A DNA stretch of 64,000 bases from Bacteroidales bacterium (GTDB taxonomy: Bacteria > Bacteroidota > Bacteroidia > Bacteroidales > UBA10428): assembly GCA_035299085.1 (NCBI GenBank), contig DATGXG010000023.1, positions 1 to 64,000 of the forward strand. The letters run 5' to 3'. This document shows, one piece after another, positions 45,317 to 53,416 of the stretch (positions are counted from its first letter, which is position 1; every line of letters begins with the position of its first letter). The notes below the pieces were generated by a model. It saw nothing but the letters and a program-made list of their open reading frames with translations, made no database searches and had not been told where the DNA came from. The position numbers were made by a program, and so were the translations under genes.

Positions 45317-46537
45317 TTACGATGCCTGCACCTGTTCCTTCAGCAAACCGGCAAACGTGCGGCCGAATTCAACCATGCTGCGGTGTTTCTCTTCATTTGC
45401 GGAGAACTTGCTGCTGATCCCTTCCAATACCACATTCAACTTAAGAGCCCGGAGCTGGTTCTCAATAAGTTTTACAGCTTCCCCGCTCCAGCCATATGAT
45501 CCGAAAGCCGCCGCTTTCTTGCCTTTGTCACGCAACGGGTTGATCATCGCAAAAAGCCTGTATACGGGCAAGAGCGTATTCTGATTGATTGTGGGTGATC
45601 CTACAAGAATCGATTTGCTCTTTACAATCAGTTCTTCAAGATCACCGAGCAAAATATTTTCGATGTCCACCACACGTACTGTGTAATCGACAACCTCTTT
45701 AATGCCTTCTGCAATGGCATCCGCCATTTGTTTTGTATAACCGTATGCAGAAACATAGGTGATCAGGATACTGTTGTCAAGGCACAATGAATCAGCAATA
45801 TACTGTTCAGCGTACTTTCCCGTAATTTTAACCTTTTCCTGCCAGGTGGAGCGAAGGATGGGACCGTGGCCGGGGCAAATCATTCTGATATCGAGAGGCT
45901 TGATTTTTTCAAGGGCTTTTACCATGAAATTGCTGAATGGTTTCAGAATCACGTCAAAATAATATTTGAATGATTCATCATAAGGGCCTGTGAGGTCATC
46001 AAACATTTCTTCGCGGCAGAAGTGAGCGCCGAAAGAATCACAGGTAAACAACAGCCTGTCTTCATTCAGCCAGGCATACATTGTATCAGGCCAGTGAAGA
46101 TTGGGAGCCGAAATGAAGGTAAGCTTTTTGTTTCCCAGGTCGAGCACATCGCCATCTTTAACAAACACAAATTTGAATGGCCTGTCAATCATATCCTGAA
46201 GATAGTTAATGGCCTGGCGGCTTCCGTAAACAACAGCATTAGGAGCCTCCTGCAGCAGGTACTTCAGACTTCCTGAATGATCCGGCTCGGTATGAGTGAC
46301 GACGATATAGTCTATTTCAGAGGGATTGACAACCGACCGGATTTTATCCATATAAATCTCATGGAAGGTCTCTTTCACGGTATCAATCACAACCTTTTTC
46401 TCAGCATTGATAAAGTAAGAATTATAGGTGGTGCCTTCGCGGGTTTCCATCACAATGTCAAAAGTCACCAGGTCCCTGTCAAGAACTCCAACCCAGCTTA
46501 CATCTTCAATTACCTTCAGAACTTTATTGTCAGTCAT
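45317..46537 (-). CDS. fprA: Flavodiiron protein (FprA, A-type flavoprotein)
   Basis: This 406-aa cytoplasmic enzyme reduces O2 to water or NO to N2O. The N-terminal metallo-beta-lactamase-like domain carries the di-iron ligands His82, Glu84, Asp86 and His87 (HTEPDHSGS), His148 (PNLHWPD), Asp167 (TCDSFG) and the later His of CPGHGP. The C-terminal flavodoxin-like domain (about residues 255-400; ILITYVSAYGYTKQMADAI and GSYGWSGEA) binds FMN. No rubredoxin domain is fused (A type). It is divergent from the cytochrome bd operon, which also handles oxygen. Confidence 0.95.
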   Translation of the reverse strand: MTDNKVLKVIEDVSWVGVLDRDLVTFDIVMETREGTTYNSYFINAEKKVVIDTVKETFHEIYMDKIRSVVNPSEIDYIVVTHTEPDHSGSLKYLLQEAPNAVVYGSRQAINYLQDMIDRPFKFVFVKDGDVLDLGNKKLTFISAPNLHWPDTMYAWLNEDRLLFTCDSFGAHFCREEMFDDLTGPYDESFKYYFDVILKPFSNFMVKALEKIKPLDIRMICPGHGPILRSTWQEKVKITGKYAEQYIADSLCLDNSILITYVSAYGYTKQMADAIAEGIKEVVDYTVRVVDIENILLGDLEELIVKSKSILVGSPTINQNTLLPVYRLFAMINPLRDKGKKAAAFGSYGWSGEAVKLIENQLRALKLNVVLEGISSKFSANEEKHRSMVEFGRTFAGLLKEQVQAS

Positions 46538-46657
46538 ATTCCGTTATTTTTGCGGCTCAAAATTAATATAAAAATTGAACTGCGTGTAGTTCCTCATCAG
46601 CATGGATTTCCCCCCGGTCAATAATTTGTGGGTAATTTCAAAATTCTTACCTTTACG

Positions 46658-46891
46658 ATGACCGATACGCCTGTGAAGAAAAACATCTTTTACCGGGTTT
46701 TCTATTTCTATTATGATGGATTCAAAAGTATGACTGTCGGAAAGCAGCTTTGGATCATCATCATAATCAAATTATTTATCATGTTTGCCATCCTCAAAGT
46801 GCTTTTCTTTCCCGATTTGCTTAAGGAAAAATTCAAGACCGACAGGGAAAGAGGCGATTATGTAATTGAACAACTGTCAAAATCTCACTAA
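46658..46891 (+). CDS. DUF4492 small membrane protein
   Basis: This 77-aa protein belongs to DUF4492, which in Bacteroidota typically precedes cydA. It has an aromatic N-terminal stretch (NIFYRVFYFYYDGF), one strongly hydrophobic segment (LWIIIIIKLFIMFAILKVLFF) and a charged tail. The frame is open from a GTG at 46628, but ATG 46658 gives the DUF4492 N-terminus and is preferred. The stop (46889-46891) is one base before the ATG of cydA. A role in assembly of cytochrome bd is inferred from context only. Confidence 0.85.
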   Translation: MTDTPVKKNIFYRVFYFYYDGFKSMTVGKQLWIIIIIKLFIMFAILKVLFFPDLLKEKFKTDRERGDYVIEQLSKSH

Positions 46892-46892
46892 T

Positions 46893-48446
46893 ATGCATCA
46901 GGTAATTGACCCGTCAGTGGTTGACTGGTCGCGCGCACAATTTGCACTAACGGCCATGTATCACTGGATATTTGTACCGTTAACGCTTGGACTTTCCTTT
47001 ATTATAGCCATTCTTGAAACACTGTATGTAAAAACGGGAAATGAAGAATGGAAGCGCATTACAAAATTCTGGATGACCCTTTTCGGAATCAACTTTGCCA
47101 TCGGGGTGGCAACGGGAATCATTCTTGAATTTGAATTCGGCACCAACTGGTCGAATTACTCATGGTTTGTGGGTGACATTTTCGGTGCCCCCCTTGCCAT
47201 TGAAGGAATACTGGCGTTTTTCCTTGAATCCACCTTCATTGCCGTCATGTTCTTCGGCTGGAATAAGGTGAGCAAAAAATTTCACCTGCTTTCCACCTGG
47301 CTTGTTGCTTTCGGCTCAAACCTTTCAGCCTTGTGGATCCTTGTCGCTAATGCATGGATGCAGAACCCGGTGGGAATGCATTTTAATCCCGACACTGCCC
47401 GTAATGAAATGGTCAACTTCTGGGATGTGCTGCTGTCGCCTTTTGCCATAAACAAGTTCATGCATACCATTACATCAGGCTATGTATTATCGGCCATTTT
47501 TGTAATCGGAATCAGCTCATGGTATGTTCTTAAAAAACAGAATGTTCAGCTGGCGAAAAGGAGTATGCTTATTGCTGCTGTGTTCGGACTGCTTTCGTCC
47601 GTCATGCTGATATTTTCAGGTGACGGTTCTGCAAAGCAGATTGCCCGTGTGCAACCGATGAAATTTGCCGCTTTTGAAGGACTCTATGACGGTGAAGAAG
47701 GCGTTCCGCTCATCACAATCGGCGTGTTATCGGCAGCGCCCGGTGAAAATGAACCCCATAATGTAAAAGACTTTGCCTTTAAAATAGAAATACCGAACTT
47801 CCTTTCTTATATGGCCTTCGGTAAATTTGATGCCTATATCCCCGGCATTAACGACCTGGTTAACGGCAATCCGGAGCGCGAATTGCTTTCGGTAAGCCAG
47901 AAAATGGAAAGAGGCCGCGAAGCCCGTGAAACACTTGCAAGGCTTAAGGAAGCCCGCGATTCAAAGGATATGGCCACGTATAACGAACTAAAGGAGAAGT
48001 TTTCCGATCCGCAGTTCAACGATAACTATTTCAGGTATTTTGGTTACGGATTCCTGAATTCGCCGCAGGATGCGATTCCCAGTGTACCGGTGGCTTTTTA
48101 CAGCTTTCACATCATGGTAGTCCTGGGGTTTTACTTCGTTCTGCTTTTGCTGTGGGTAATAGTGGCTGTTTTCAGGAATAACCTTGAGAATAACAGGTTC
48201 CTGCTGCGCCTGGCTTTGTGGACAATCCCGCTTACCTACCTGGCATCGCAGAGTGGATGGGTTCTCACGGAAATGGGGCGCCAGCCATGGGTAATTCAGG
48301 ATCTTCTGCCTACAATGGCCGCCATATCCAAAATAAATGCTTCATCGGTGCAGATCACTTTCTTCCTGTTTGCCACATTGTTTACCATTCTGCTTACTGC
48401 CGAAATCAGCATTATGGTGCGCCAGATTAAAAACGGACCTAAATAA
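46893..48446 (+). CDS. cydA: Cytochrome bd ubiquinol oxidase subunit I
   Basis: This 517-aa inner-membrane subunit oxidises quinol and binds hemes b558, b595 and d. MYHWIFVPLTLGLSF carries the heme b595 His, and the conserved GRQPW motif with WVLTEMGRQPWVIQDL is present. A long hydrophilic loop around residues 270-380 corresponds to the quinol-binding Q loop. ATG at 46893 is preferred over an in-frame TTG at 46866 that would overlap DUF4492. cydB follows after 16 bases. Confidence 0.95.
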   Translation: MHQVIDPSVVDWSRAQFALTAMYHWIFVPLTLGLSFIIAILETLYVKTGNEEWKRITKFWMTLFGINFAIGVATGIILEFEFGTNWSNYSWFVGDIFGAPLAIEGILAFFLESTFIAVMFFGWNKVSKKFHLLSTWLVAFGSNLSALWILVANAWMQNPVGMHFNPDTARNEMVNFWDVLLSPFAINKFMHTITSGYVLSAIFVIGISSWYVLKKQNVQLAKRSMLIAAVFGLLSSVMLIFSGDGSAKQIARVQPMKFAAFEGLYDGEEGVPLITIGVLSAAPGENEPHNVKDFAFKIEIPNFLSYMAFGKFDAYIPGINDLVNGNPERELLSVSQKMERGREARETLARLKEARDSKDMATYNELKEKFSDPQFNDNYFRYFGYGFLNSPQDAIPSVPVAFYSFHIMVVLGFYFVLLLLWVIVAVFRNNLENNRFLLRLALWTIPLTYLASQSGWVLTEMGRQPWVIQDLLPTMAAISKINASSVQITFFLFATLFTILLTAEISIMVRQIKNGPK

Positions 48447-48447
48447 A

Positions 48448-48454
48448 AAGGAGG
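48448..48454 (+). promoter_or_regulatory. cydB: Strong Shine-Dalgarno sequence before cydB
   Basis: AAGGAGG lies eight bases before the ATG at 48463. Such a full anti-SD match is unusual in Bacteroidota, where most starts lack one. It decides the cydB start against an in-frame upstream ATG at 48337 inside cydA. Confidence 0.8.
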
Positions 48455-48462
48455 ACCTTTCC

Positions 48463-49620
48463 ATGTTTGAATCAATATCATATTTATTTCTGCAACATTA
48501 CTGGTGGGCCATTATATCATTACTCGGTGCCCTCCTCGTGTTCCTCTTTTTTGTCCAGGGCGGCCAGACCCTGATTTATTCGTTCGGAAAAAATGAATCG
48601 GAACGGACAATCCTTGTCAATTGCCTGGGTCGTAAATGGGAAATCACCTTTACCACGCTGGTGACTTTTGGCGGTGCCTTTTTTGCCTCATTCCCGCTAT
48701 TTTATTCCACAAGCTTTGGAGGTGCTTACTGGGTATGGATCCTGATCCTTTTCTGCTTCATTCTGCAGGCTGTTTCGTATGAATTCAGATCGAAACCGGC
48801 AAATATTTTCGGTCACAGGACCTTCGAAATCTTTCTTTTCATCAACGGCGCAGTGGGCACCATCCTTGTGGGTACTGCCGTCGGTACCTTTTTTACAGGT
48901 TCCTCATTCAGTGTGGATTTCAAAAGTATCACCCAAGTGACCGACCCGGTTATTTCGAGATGGCAGGGACCTTACAGGGGACTTGAGGCCGCTTTCAATA
49001 TCCAGAACATGGCACTCGGATTGAGTGTGTTTTTCTTATCACGTATCCTCGCTGGTTTATACTTCATCAACAGCATCAATCATGATGAAATTGTGCTGAG
49101 GGCCCATAAATCGGTATTGCGGAATACAATACCCTTTATTGTCGTATTTCTTACTTTCCTGGTTCTGCTCCTTACCAAAAAAGGCTTTGCAGTCGATCCA
49201 TCCACCTCAGTGGTAAGCATGGAAAAATTCAAATACCTGCATAACCTGGTACAGGTGCCGTTGGTTGCGTTGCTTTTCCTGGGTGGTGTGGCTCTTGTTC
49301 TTTACGGTATAGGCAAAACCATGCTAACTGAAAACTATCAAAAAGGGATCTGGTTCTCGGGTGTGGGCACAATCCTCACTGTTTTCGGTTTGTTTCTGCT
49401 GGCAGGATATAACCATACCGCTTATTATCCGTCGGTTTATGATTTACAGAGTTCCCTTACAATTGAAAACAGCAGCTCAAGCAGGTATACGTTGACCGCC
49501 ATGAGTTATGTGTCGCTGTTTGTTCCCTTTGTGGTATTGTACCTGTGGTATGCATGGAGGGCGCTGAACCGCGAAAAGATTACGGCAGAAGAAATGAAAA
49601 CCGAAACACACGTTTACTAA
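48463..49620 (+). CDS. cydB: Cytochrome bd ubiquinol oxidase subunit II
   Basis: This 385-aa second subunit of cytochrome bd has about eight or nine membrane helices. FFVQGGQTLIYSF, the GPYRGLEAAFNIQNM segment and YLWYAWRAL near the end fit CydB of the Bacteroidota type. It is translated from its own strong ribosome-binding site 16 bases after the cydA stop. The small ORF that begins four bases after its stop is likely a further subunit. Confidence 0.93.
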   Translation: MFESISYLFLQHYWWAIISLLGALLVFLFFVQGGQTLIYSFGKNESERTILVNCLGRKWEITFTTLVTFGGAFFASFPLFYSTSFGGAYWVWILILFCFILQAVSYEFRSKPANIFGHRTFEIFLFINGAVGTILVGTAVGTFFTGSSFSVDFKSITQVTDPVISRWQGPYRGLEAAFNIQNMALGLSVFFLSRILAGLYFINSINHDEIVLRAHKSVLRNTIPFIVVFLTFLVLLLTKKGFAVDPSTSVVSMEKFKYLHNLVQVPLVALLFLGGVALVLYGIGKTMLTENYQKGIWFSGVGTILTVFGLFLLAGYNHTAYYPSVYDLQSSLTIENSSSSRYTLTAMSYVSLFVPFVVLYLWYAWRALNREKITAEEMKTETHVY

Positions 49621-49623
49621 GGT

Positions 49624-49731
49624 ATGTATACAAATTCAATATTCCTGTTACTCAGCTGGCCCCTGCTGATCATCCTTATCTGGTTCGCCGTAAGGATCGC
49701 GCTTGTGTTTTTTGAGAGGAAGAGTAAATAG
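49624..49731 (+). CDS. 35-aa single-TM protein, likely small cytochrome bd subunit (CydX-like)
   Basis: ATG 49624-49626 begins four bases after the cydB stop and reads MYTNSIFLLLSWPLLI..., with TAG at 49729-49731. The protein is one hydrophobic helix (about residues 6-30) followed by FFERKSK. Small single-helix subunits (CydX, CydH, CydS) complete bd oxidases in other bacteria, and they often follow cydB directly. The sequence is not recognisably homologous to CydX, so the assignment rests on position, size and topology. It could also be a general bd-assembly peptide. Confidence 0.65.
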   Translation: MYTNSIFLLLSWPLLIILIWFAVRIALVFFERKSK

Positions 49732-49750
49732 GTTAAGAAGGATTTTTTGA

Positions 49751-49983
49751 CCACCGGTTTTCAGCCCGAGCTATTCATTTTCAACCACTCCGTGGTTGAT
49801 CCCTGCTTCTGATTCACCGCGTTAGCGGTGATACATGAATAGCGCCGGCTGTAAAGCCGGTGATGATAACGATAATTCAATATTTCTCCCACTACTCACC
49901 GCGTTAGCGGTGATACATGAATAGCGCCGGCTGTAAGCCGGTGATGACGGAAATATATGTTCATCTCAACCACGGAGTGGTTG
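49751..49983. repeat. REP-like palindrome cluster, 3' side of transposase gene
   Basis: Hairpins: CAACCAC-TCC-GTGGTTG (49782-49798), TCACCGC-GTTA-GCGGTGA (49814-49831), CCGGCT-GTAA-AGCCGG (49845-49860), a second copy of the last two (49896-49947, about 52 bases almost identical to 49814-49866) and CAACCAC-GGA-GTGGTTG in the opposite orientation (49967-49983). The 49751-49840 block is repeated on the other side of the gene. This is the organisation of REP/BIME elements. Confidence 0.88.
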
Positions 49984-50003
49984 AATTTGAAAATTGTATT
50001 ACT

Positions 50004-50450
50004 TTACAGCAAATATTTTTCATCATATGGAATTCCATGCTCTTTTAATAATGCAATCAATTCCTCTTTAAAAGTCCTTTTCCGATGATGCTCTTCCTGA
50101 TTTTTTACATATTCTATAAGATTATCCTTCGCTTCGATTGAATAGGTAAACCCACCGTACCCATCCTGCCATCCTGAAAAATTCGGGAAAAGATGTTGAT
50201 CTTTAATAAAACCTGAACTCGCAACCTTTATATCCCGCACAAGATCTGATAAGGCAACAGTTGGATGCACATGAGTTACTATATGTATATGATCACGTAC
50301 ACCTCCAATCCGATATAAATGACATTTTTTTTCGTTAAGAATTCCGAAAATGTATTGGAATAGTGCTTTTCGGTTTTGATCAATTAGGTTTTTCTCATGA
50401 TTTTTAGTCGCAAAGACAATTTGGTAGAGAATTTGGGTAAATGTGTTCAT
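50004..50450 (-). CDS. IS200-like / REP-associated tyrosine transposase (HUH)
   Basis: This 148-aa Y1 transposase has the HUH motif in VRDHIHIVTH (His54 and His56) and the catalytic Tyr114 in LIEYVKNQEEHH, followed by the FKEELIALLKEHGI tail. Length and motifs match the IS200/TnpA family. No tnpB is present and it is flanked on both sides by the same hairpins, so it is better seen as a RAYT-type domesticated transposase that acts on the REP-like palindromes than as a free IS. The gene looks intact. Confidence 0.85.
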   Translation of the reverse strand: MNTFTQILYQIVFATKNHEKNLIDQNRKALFQYIFGILNEKKCHLYRIGGVRDHIHIVTHVHPTVALSDLVRDIKVASSGFIKDQHLFPNFSGWQDGYGGFTYSIEAKDNLIEYVKNQEEHHRKRTFKEELIALLKEHGIPYDEKYLL

Positions 50451-50513
50451 AAGATTAATTATTTGGGATTAACGTTTTTGCCTAATCAAATTTAATATAA
50501 TCTTAATATATTT

Positions 50514-50699
50514 CATCGGGCGTCAGGCCGATGGTATTCACATTTAACCACTCCGTGGTTAGAAGTTCATATGATAAGAAAAATGCCGTAAACACCACCG
50601 GCTTTCAGCCGGAGCTATTCATATTCAACCACTCCGTGGTTGATCTCGGTGTCATTTCGTTTTTCAATGATTCACCGCGTTTGTGGTGATACTTGAATT
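50514..50699. repeat. REP-like palindrome cluster, 5' side of transposase gene
   Basis: Hairpins: CATCGG/CCGATG (50514-50533), TAACCAC-TCC-GTGGTTA (50545-50561), CCGGCT-TTC-AGCCGG (50598-50612), CAACCAC-TCC-GTGGTTG (50626-50642) and TCACCGC-GTTT-GTGGTGA (50672-50689). The order of CCGGCT, CAACCAC and TCACCGC palindromes (50594-50699) repeats the order at 49751-49840. The remaining bases up to 50775 contain no gene. Confidence 0.88.
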
Positions 50700-50775
50700 G
50701 GAGTGGCTGAATTTGAATATTGGATTTCTTAACTGCAAATAAAGCCGGTGGCCGTAAAATAATTTTGATGATTAT

Positions 50776-51507
50776 CTATTTGTTTTTCCCAATGGTCACA
50801 ACCGAAACCAACACATACAGCACAATAATCGGTGAAAGCGCAGGGAGGTGAAATAACACAAGCAAAACCGCCGATACGAGGAGGAACAGGTACTGGACAG
50901 CATTGGCTTTAAACCCGTATGAAGAAAACTTAAGAGAGAACATGCGGATATTGGACACCTGGAGGTATGAAAACAACACAACCAGTGCCAGCAGAATCCA
51001 GACGGAACTGACAATCTGATGGCTCAACCAGACATTGGATTCCACGATAAACCCGATTCCTGCAAAAAAGATAGCGTTGGCCGGAACGGGCAAGCCCCTG
51101 AAACTCTTCGACTGCCCGGGATCAAGATTGAATTTGGCAAGCCTGAGAGCTGAAAATACAGCAAGGATAAACGAACTAAATAGAATAATATGCTGGCCTG
51201 TTGTAGGGTTATATTTGTCAAAGCTGGTGGAACTCTGCACAAACGCCAGTTCAATGATCTGGTAAATGATCATCGACGGGGCAACGCCAAAACTTACCAC
51301 ATCGGCAAGCGAATCAAGCTGTTTCCCGAAATCGGATATGGCATTCACCATTCGTGCGGTAAACCCGTCAATGAAATCAAAAAAAGCGGCTATGAGGATG
51401 AAATAGCCCGCCAGAGTAAGATTGCCATAGGCAATTGAAAACACAATGGATATACACCCTGAAATAAGTCCCAGGGAAGTAAAGAAACTGGGTAAACCTC
51501 TTTTCAT
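50776..51507 (-). CDS. pssA: CDP-diacylglycerol-serine O-phosphatidyltransferase
   Basis: This 243-aa multi-pass membrane enzyme makes phosphatidylserine from CDP-diacylglycerol and serine. The CDP-alcohol phosphotransferase signature DGFTARMVNAISDFGKQLDSLAD (pattern DG-x2-AR-x8-G-x3-D-x3-D) is complete. Six to eight hydrophobic helices follow. It is the first step toward phosphatidylethanolamine. It stands alone on the minus strand next to the REP-like unit. Confidence 0.92.
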   Translation of the reverse strand: MKRGLPSFFTSLGLISGCISIVFSIAYGNLTLAGYFILIAAFFDFIDGFTARMVNAISDFGKQLDSLADVVSFGVAPSMIIYQIIELAFVQSSTSFDKYNPTTGQHIILFSSFILAVFSALRLAKFNLDPGQSKSFRGLPVPANAIFFAGIGFIVESNVWLSHQIVSSVWILLALVVLFSYLQVSNIRMFSLKFSSYGFKANAVQYLFLLVSAVLLVLFHLPALSPIIVLYVLVSVVTIGKNK

Positions 51508-51614
51508 AACATCAATAAAATATGGGAAATCGCTTCACTTCACTACAAATGTAAACTTAATTTGTGTTTAATTGTATATTTTTGTTACTTGCATACATTT
51601 GACAAAACAGCTAT

Positions 51615-52040
51615 ATGAAAATTGCAGTCGATTTTGATGGAACAATAGTGGAACATCGTTATCCCCAGATAGGTGAAGAAAAACTTTTTGCTTTTGAGAC
51701 CTTAAAACAATTGCAAAAACTGGGACACCACCTTATACTCTGGACGTTCAGGCACGGAAAAGAGCTCAACGAAGCGGTGGAATACTGTAAGAAAAAAGGA
51801 ATCGAATTCTATGCCGTAAATAAAAGTTACCCTGAAGAGGTATTTGAACCCGAATCAAGCAGTCGTAAAATTGATGCCGATCTGTTCATTGATGACCGTA
51901 ATGTGGGTGGATTCCCTGGGTGGAGTGAAATATGGCAGATCCTGAACCCTGAGTACGCCGATTCGGAATATAATGAACTCAGCAACCTCGCTAAAAATAA
52001 CAACAGGGTGGGCAGTCGATTGAAAAAACTTTTCCAGTAA
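51615..52040 (+). CDS. HAD-superfamily hydrolase (small, BT0820-like)
   Basis: This 141-aa protein has the HAD motif I VDFDGTIVEH (nucleophile Asp), motif II region LILWTFRHG, a Lys in NKSYPEEVF, and motif III FIDDRNVGG. Small cap-less HAD phosphatases of this type occur widely in Bacteroidota; the substrate is unknown. It lies 13 bases before the cyclotransferase gene on the same strand, so the two may be co-transcribed. An exact TAnnTTTG element (TATTTTTG, 51577-51584) lies upstream without a well-placed -33. Confidence 0.8.
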   Translation: MKIAVDFDGTIVEHRYPQIGEEKLFAFETLKQLQKLGHHLILWTFRHGKELNEAVEYCKKKGIEFYAVNKSYPEEVFEPESSSRKIDADLFIDDRNVGGFPGWSEIWQILNPEYADSEYNELSNLAKNNNRVGSRLKKLFQ

Positions 52041-52053
52041 AACTATAAGGGGT

Positions 52054-53154
52054 ATGAACAAAACAGGTTTCTGGCTGTATGCAATTCTGGTTCTTATTCT
52101 TATTCCCCTGCTCAGCTGCTGCAGAAAATCATCACCCGAAGGTGAACAAAAAACTACTCCTGAAAAACCCACTGTCTTTTCGCTGGTTTCTCCCGAACCA
52201 AACAAGGTGATCCATTGCGGCGACGTGGTTACAATCGCCTATAAAATAAATGACACCACGGCAAAAGTTGACTCCATAACTCTTTTCTCAGGAAAGGACA
52301 GGGCTATGTCAGTTAAAGGCAATCCGGGTAAAATCGACTGGAGCTCGGAAAAAAGCAGGATGGGACAGACTACCCTGCGTTTACAGATTTTTTACAGCGA
52401 CAGCCTTCAGGAATCACACAATACAAATCTTGTAATCCTTTCGGATGTGGTGCCGCTTTCCTATAAATACAAGGTAATCGCCAAATACCCTCATGACAAC
52501 CAGGCGTATACCCAGGGACTGATTTATGATAACGGAGTGCTCTATGAAAGCACGGGAATCGAAGGCCGCTCTTCAGTAAGAATAGTAAATATTAGAACAG
52601 GTGAACCGGTAAAGCTTGTGCCTCTTCCGGCAAAGATCTTCGGTGAAGGTATTGCCCTGTTTAAAAACGAACTGTACCAGGTGACCTATAAATCCCAGGT
52701 TGGGTATGTATATGACCGGAAAACCCTAAGCCAGATCAGGAGCTTTGATTATCCGCTCAAGGAAGGCTGGGGGCTTACAACGGACAATGACATGCTTATT
52801 ATGACAGACGGCTCAGCGGGCCTGTACTTTATCGATCCAGAATTCTTCACACAGGTCGACCTGGTGAATGTTTTTGATAATAAGGGCATGATCGATTCAC
52901 TGAATGAAATAGAATTCATTAAAGGTAAAGTACTTGCCAATGTATATGGCAGAACCTTTATTGTCATTATCGATCCCTCAACCGGCAAAGTGCTGGGTCA
53001 GCTCGACTGCAAAGACCTTATGCCCAAAGGATTTCAGAATGATTACGACAAGGTCCTCAATGGAATTGCCTATAATCCTTCAACCGGACATTTATATATT
53101 ACAGGCAAAAACTGGCCGGTGCTGTACGAAATTGAACTCATTCCCGCCCTTTGA
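52054..53154 (+). CDS. Glutaminyl-peptide cyclotransferase, lipoprotein
   Basis: This 366-aa protein begins with a lipoprotein signal (LILIPLLSCC, Cys at about residue 23). An Ig-like segment (about 40-130) is followed by the five-bladed propeller of the glutamine cyclotransferase family (about 150-366; YTQGLIYDNGVLYESTG, FGEGIALFKNELYQVTYK, GWGLTTDND). These enzymes turn an N-terminal Gln into pyroglutamate. A periplasmic or surface location fits the phylum's habit of having Gln right after signal-peptide cleavage. Confidence 0.88.
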   Translation: MNKTGFWLYAILVLILIPLLSCCRKSSPEGEQKTTPEKPTVFSLVSPEPNKVIHCGDVVTIAYKINDTTAKVDSITLFSGKDRAMSVKGNPGKIDWSSEKSRMGQTTLRLQIFYSDSLQESHNTNLVILSDVVPLSYKYKVIAKYPHDNQAYTQGLIYDNGVLYESTGIEGRSSVRIVNIRTGEPVKLVPLPAKIFGEGIALFKNELYQVTYKSQVGYVYDRKTLSQIRSFDYPLKEGWGLTTDNDMLIMTDGSAGLYFIDPEFFTQVDLVNVFDNKGMIDSLNEIEFIKGKVLANVYGRTFIVIIDPSTGKVLGQLDCKDLMPKGFQNDYDKVLNGIAYNPSTGHLYITGKNWPVLYEIELIPAL

Positions 53155-53361
53155 TTCCCTCTCAAACCCACAAAGTTGACCCGTTTATAAACCTGTTATC
53201 AGCTGTAATTGTTAATACCTATATTATTGAATATCAAAGTTTTGAAGTACTTTATTAACAGTCAGGAGCATAGGCTCGATTGTTAATATCTTGTTCATAA
53301 ATGAAAATTTATTGTTTACAAAAGGTTCGTTTAATTAAAAAATAGGCGAATTATTAAATTG

Positions 53362-53369
53362 TATTTTTG
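53362..53369 (+). promoter_or_regulatory. Candidate -7 element for parAB
   Basis: TATTTTTG is an exact TAnnTTTG match, 47 bases before the parA ATG. The 53155-53416 gap is AT-rich and holds no gene; no clear DnaA box or parS-like palindrome was seen in it. Confidence 0.45.
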
Positions 53370-53416
53370 AACCCGCTTAGGATGCCGATTAATATTGAAA
53401 AACAAAGAATAGATAC

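Noticed and set aside
46866-46892. TTG start of cydA inside the DUF4492 gene
   Set aside because: ATG 46893 follows the DUF4492 stop by one base and matches the CydA N-terminus.
48337-48462. Longer cydB start inside cydA
   Set aside because: The extra 42 codons are Cys/Leu-rich shadow sequence; the ATG at 48463 has a strong Shine-Dalgarno sequence and the CydB N-terminus.
53155-53416. Replication origin or parS site next to parAB
   Set aside because: The gap is AT-rich, but no DnaA-box cluster or parS-like 16-bp palindrome was found.
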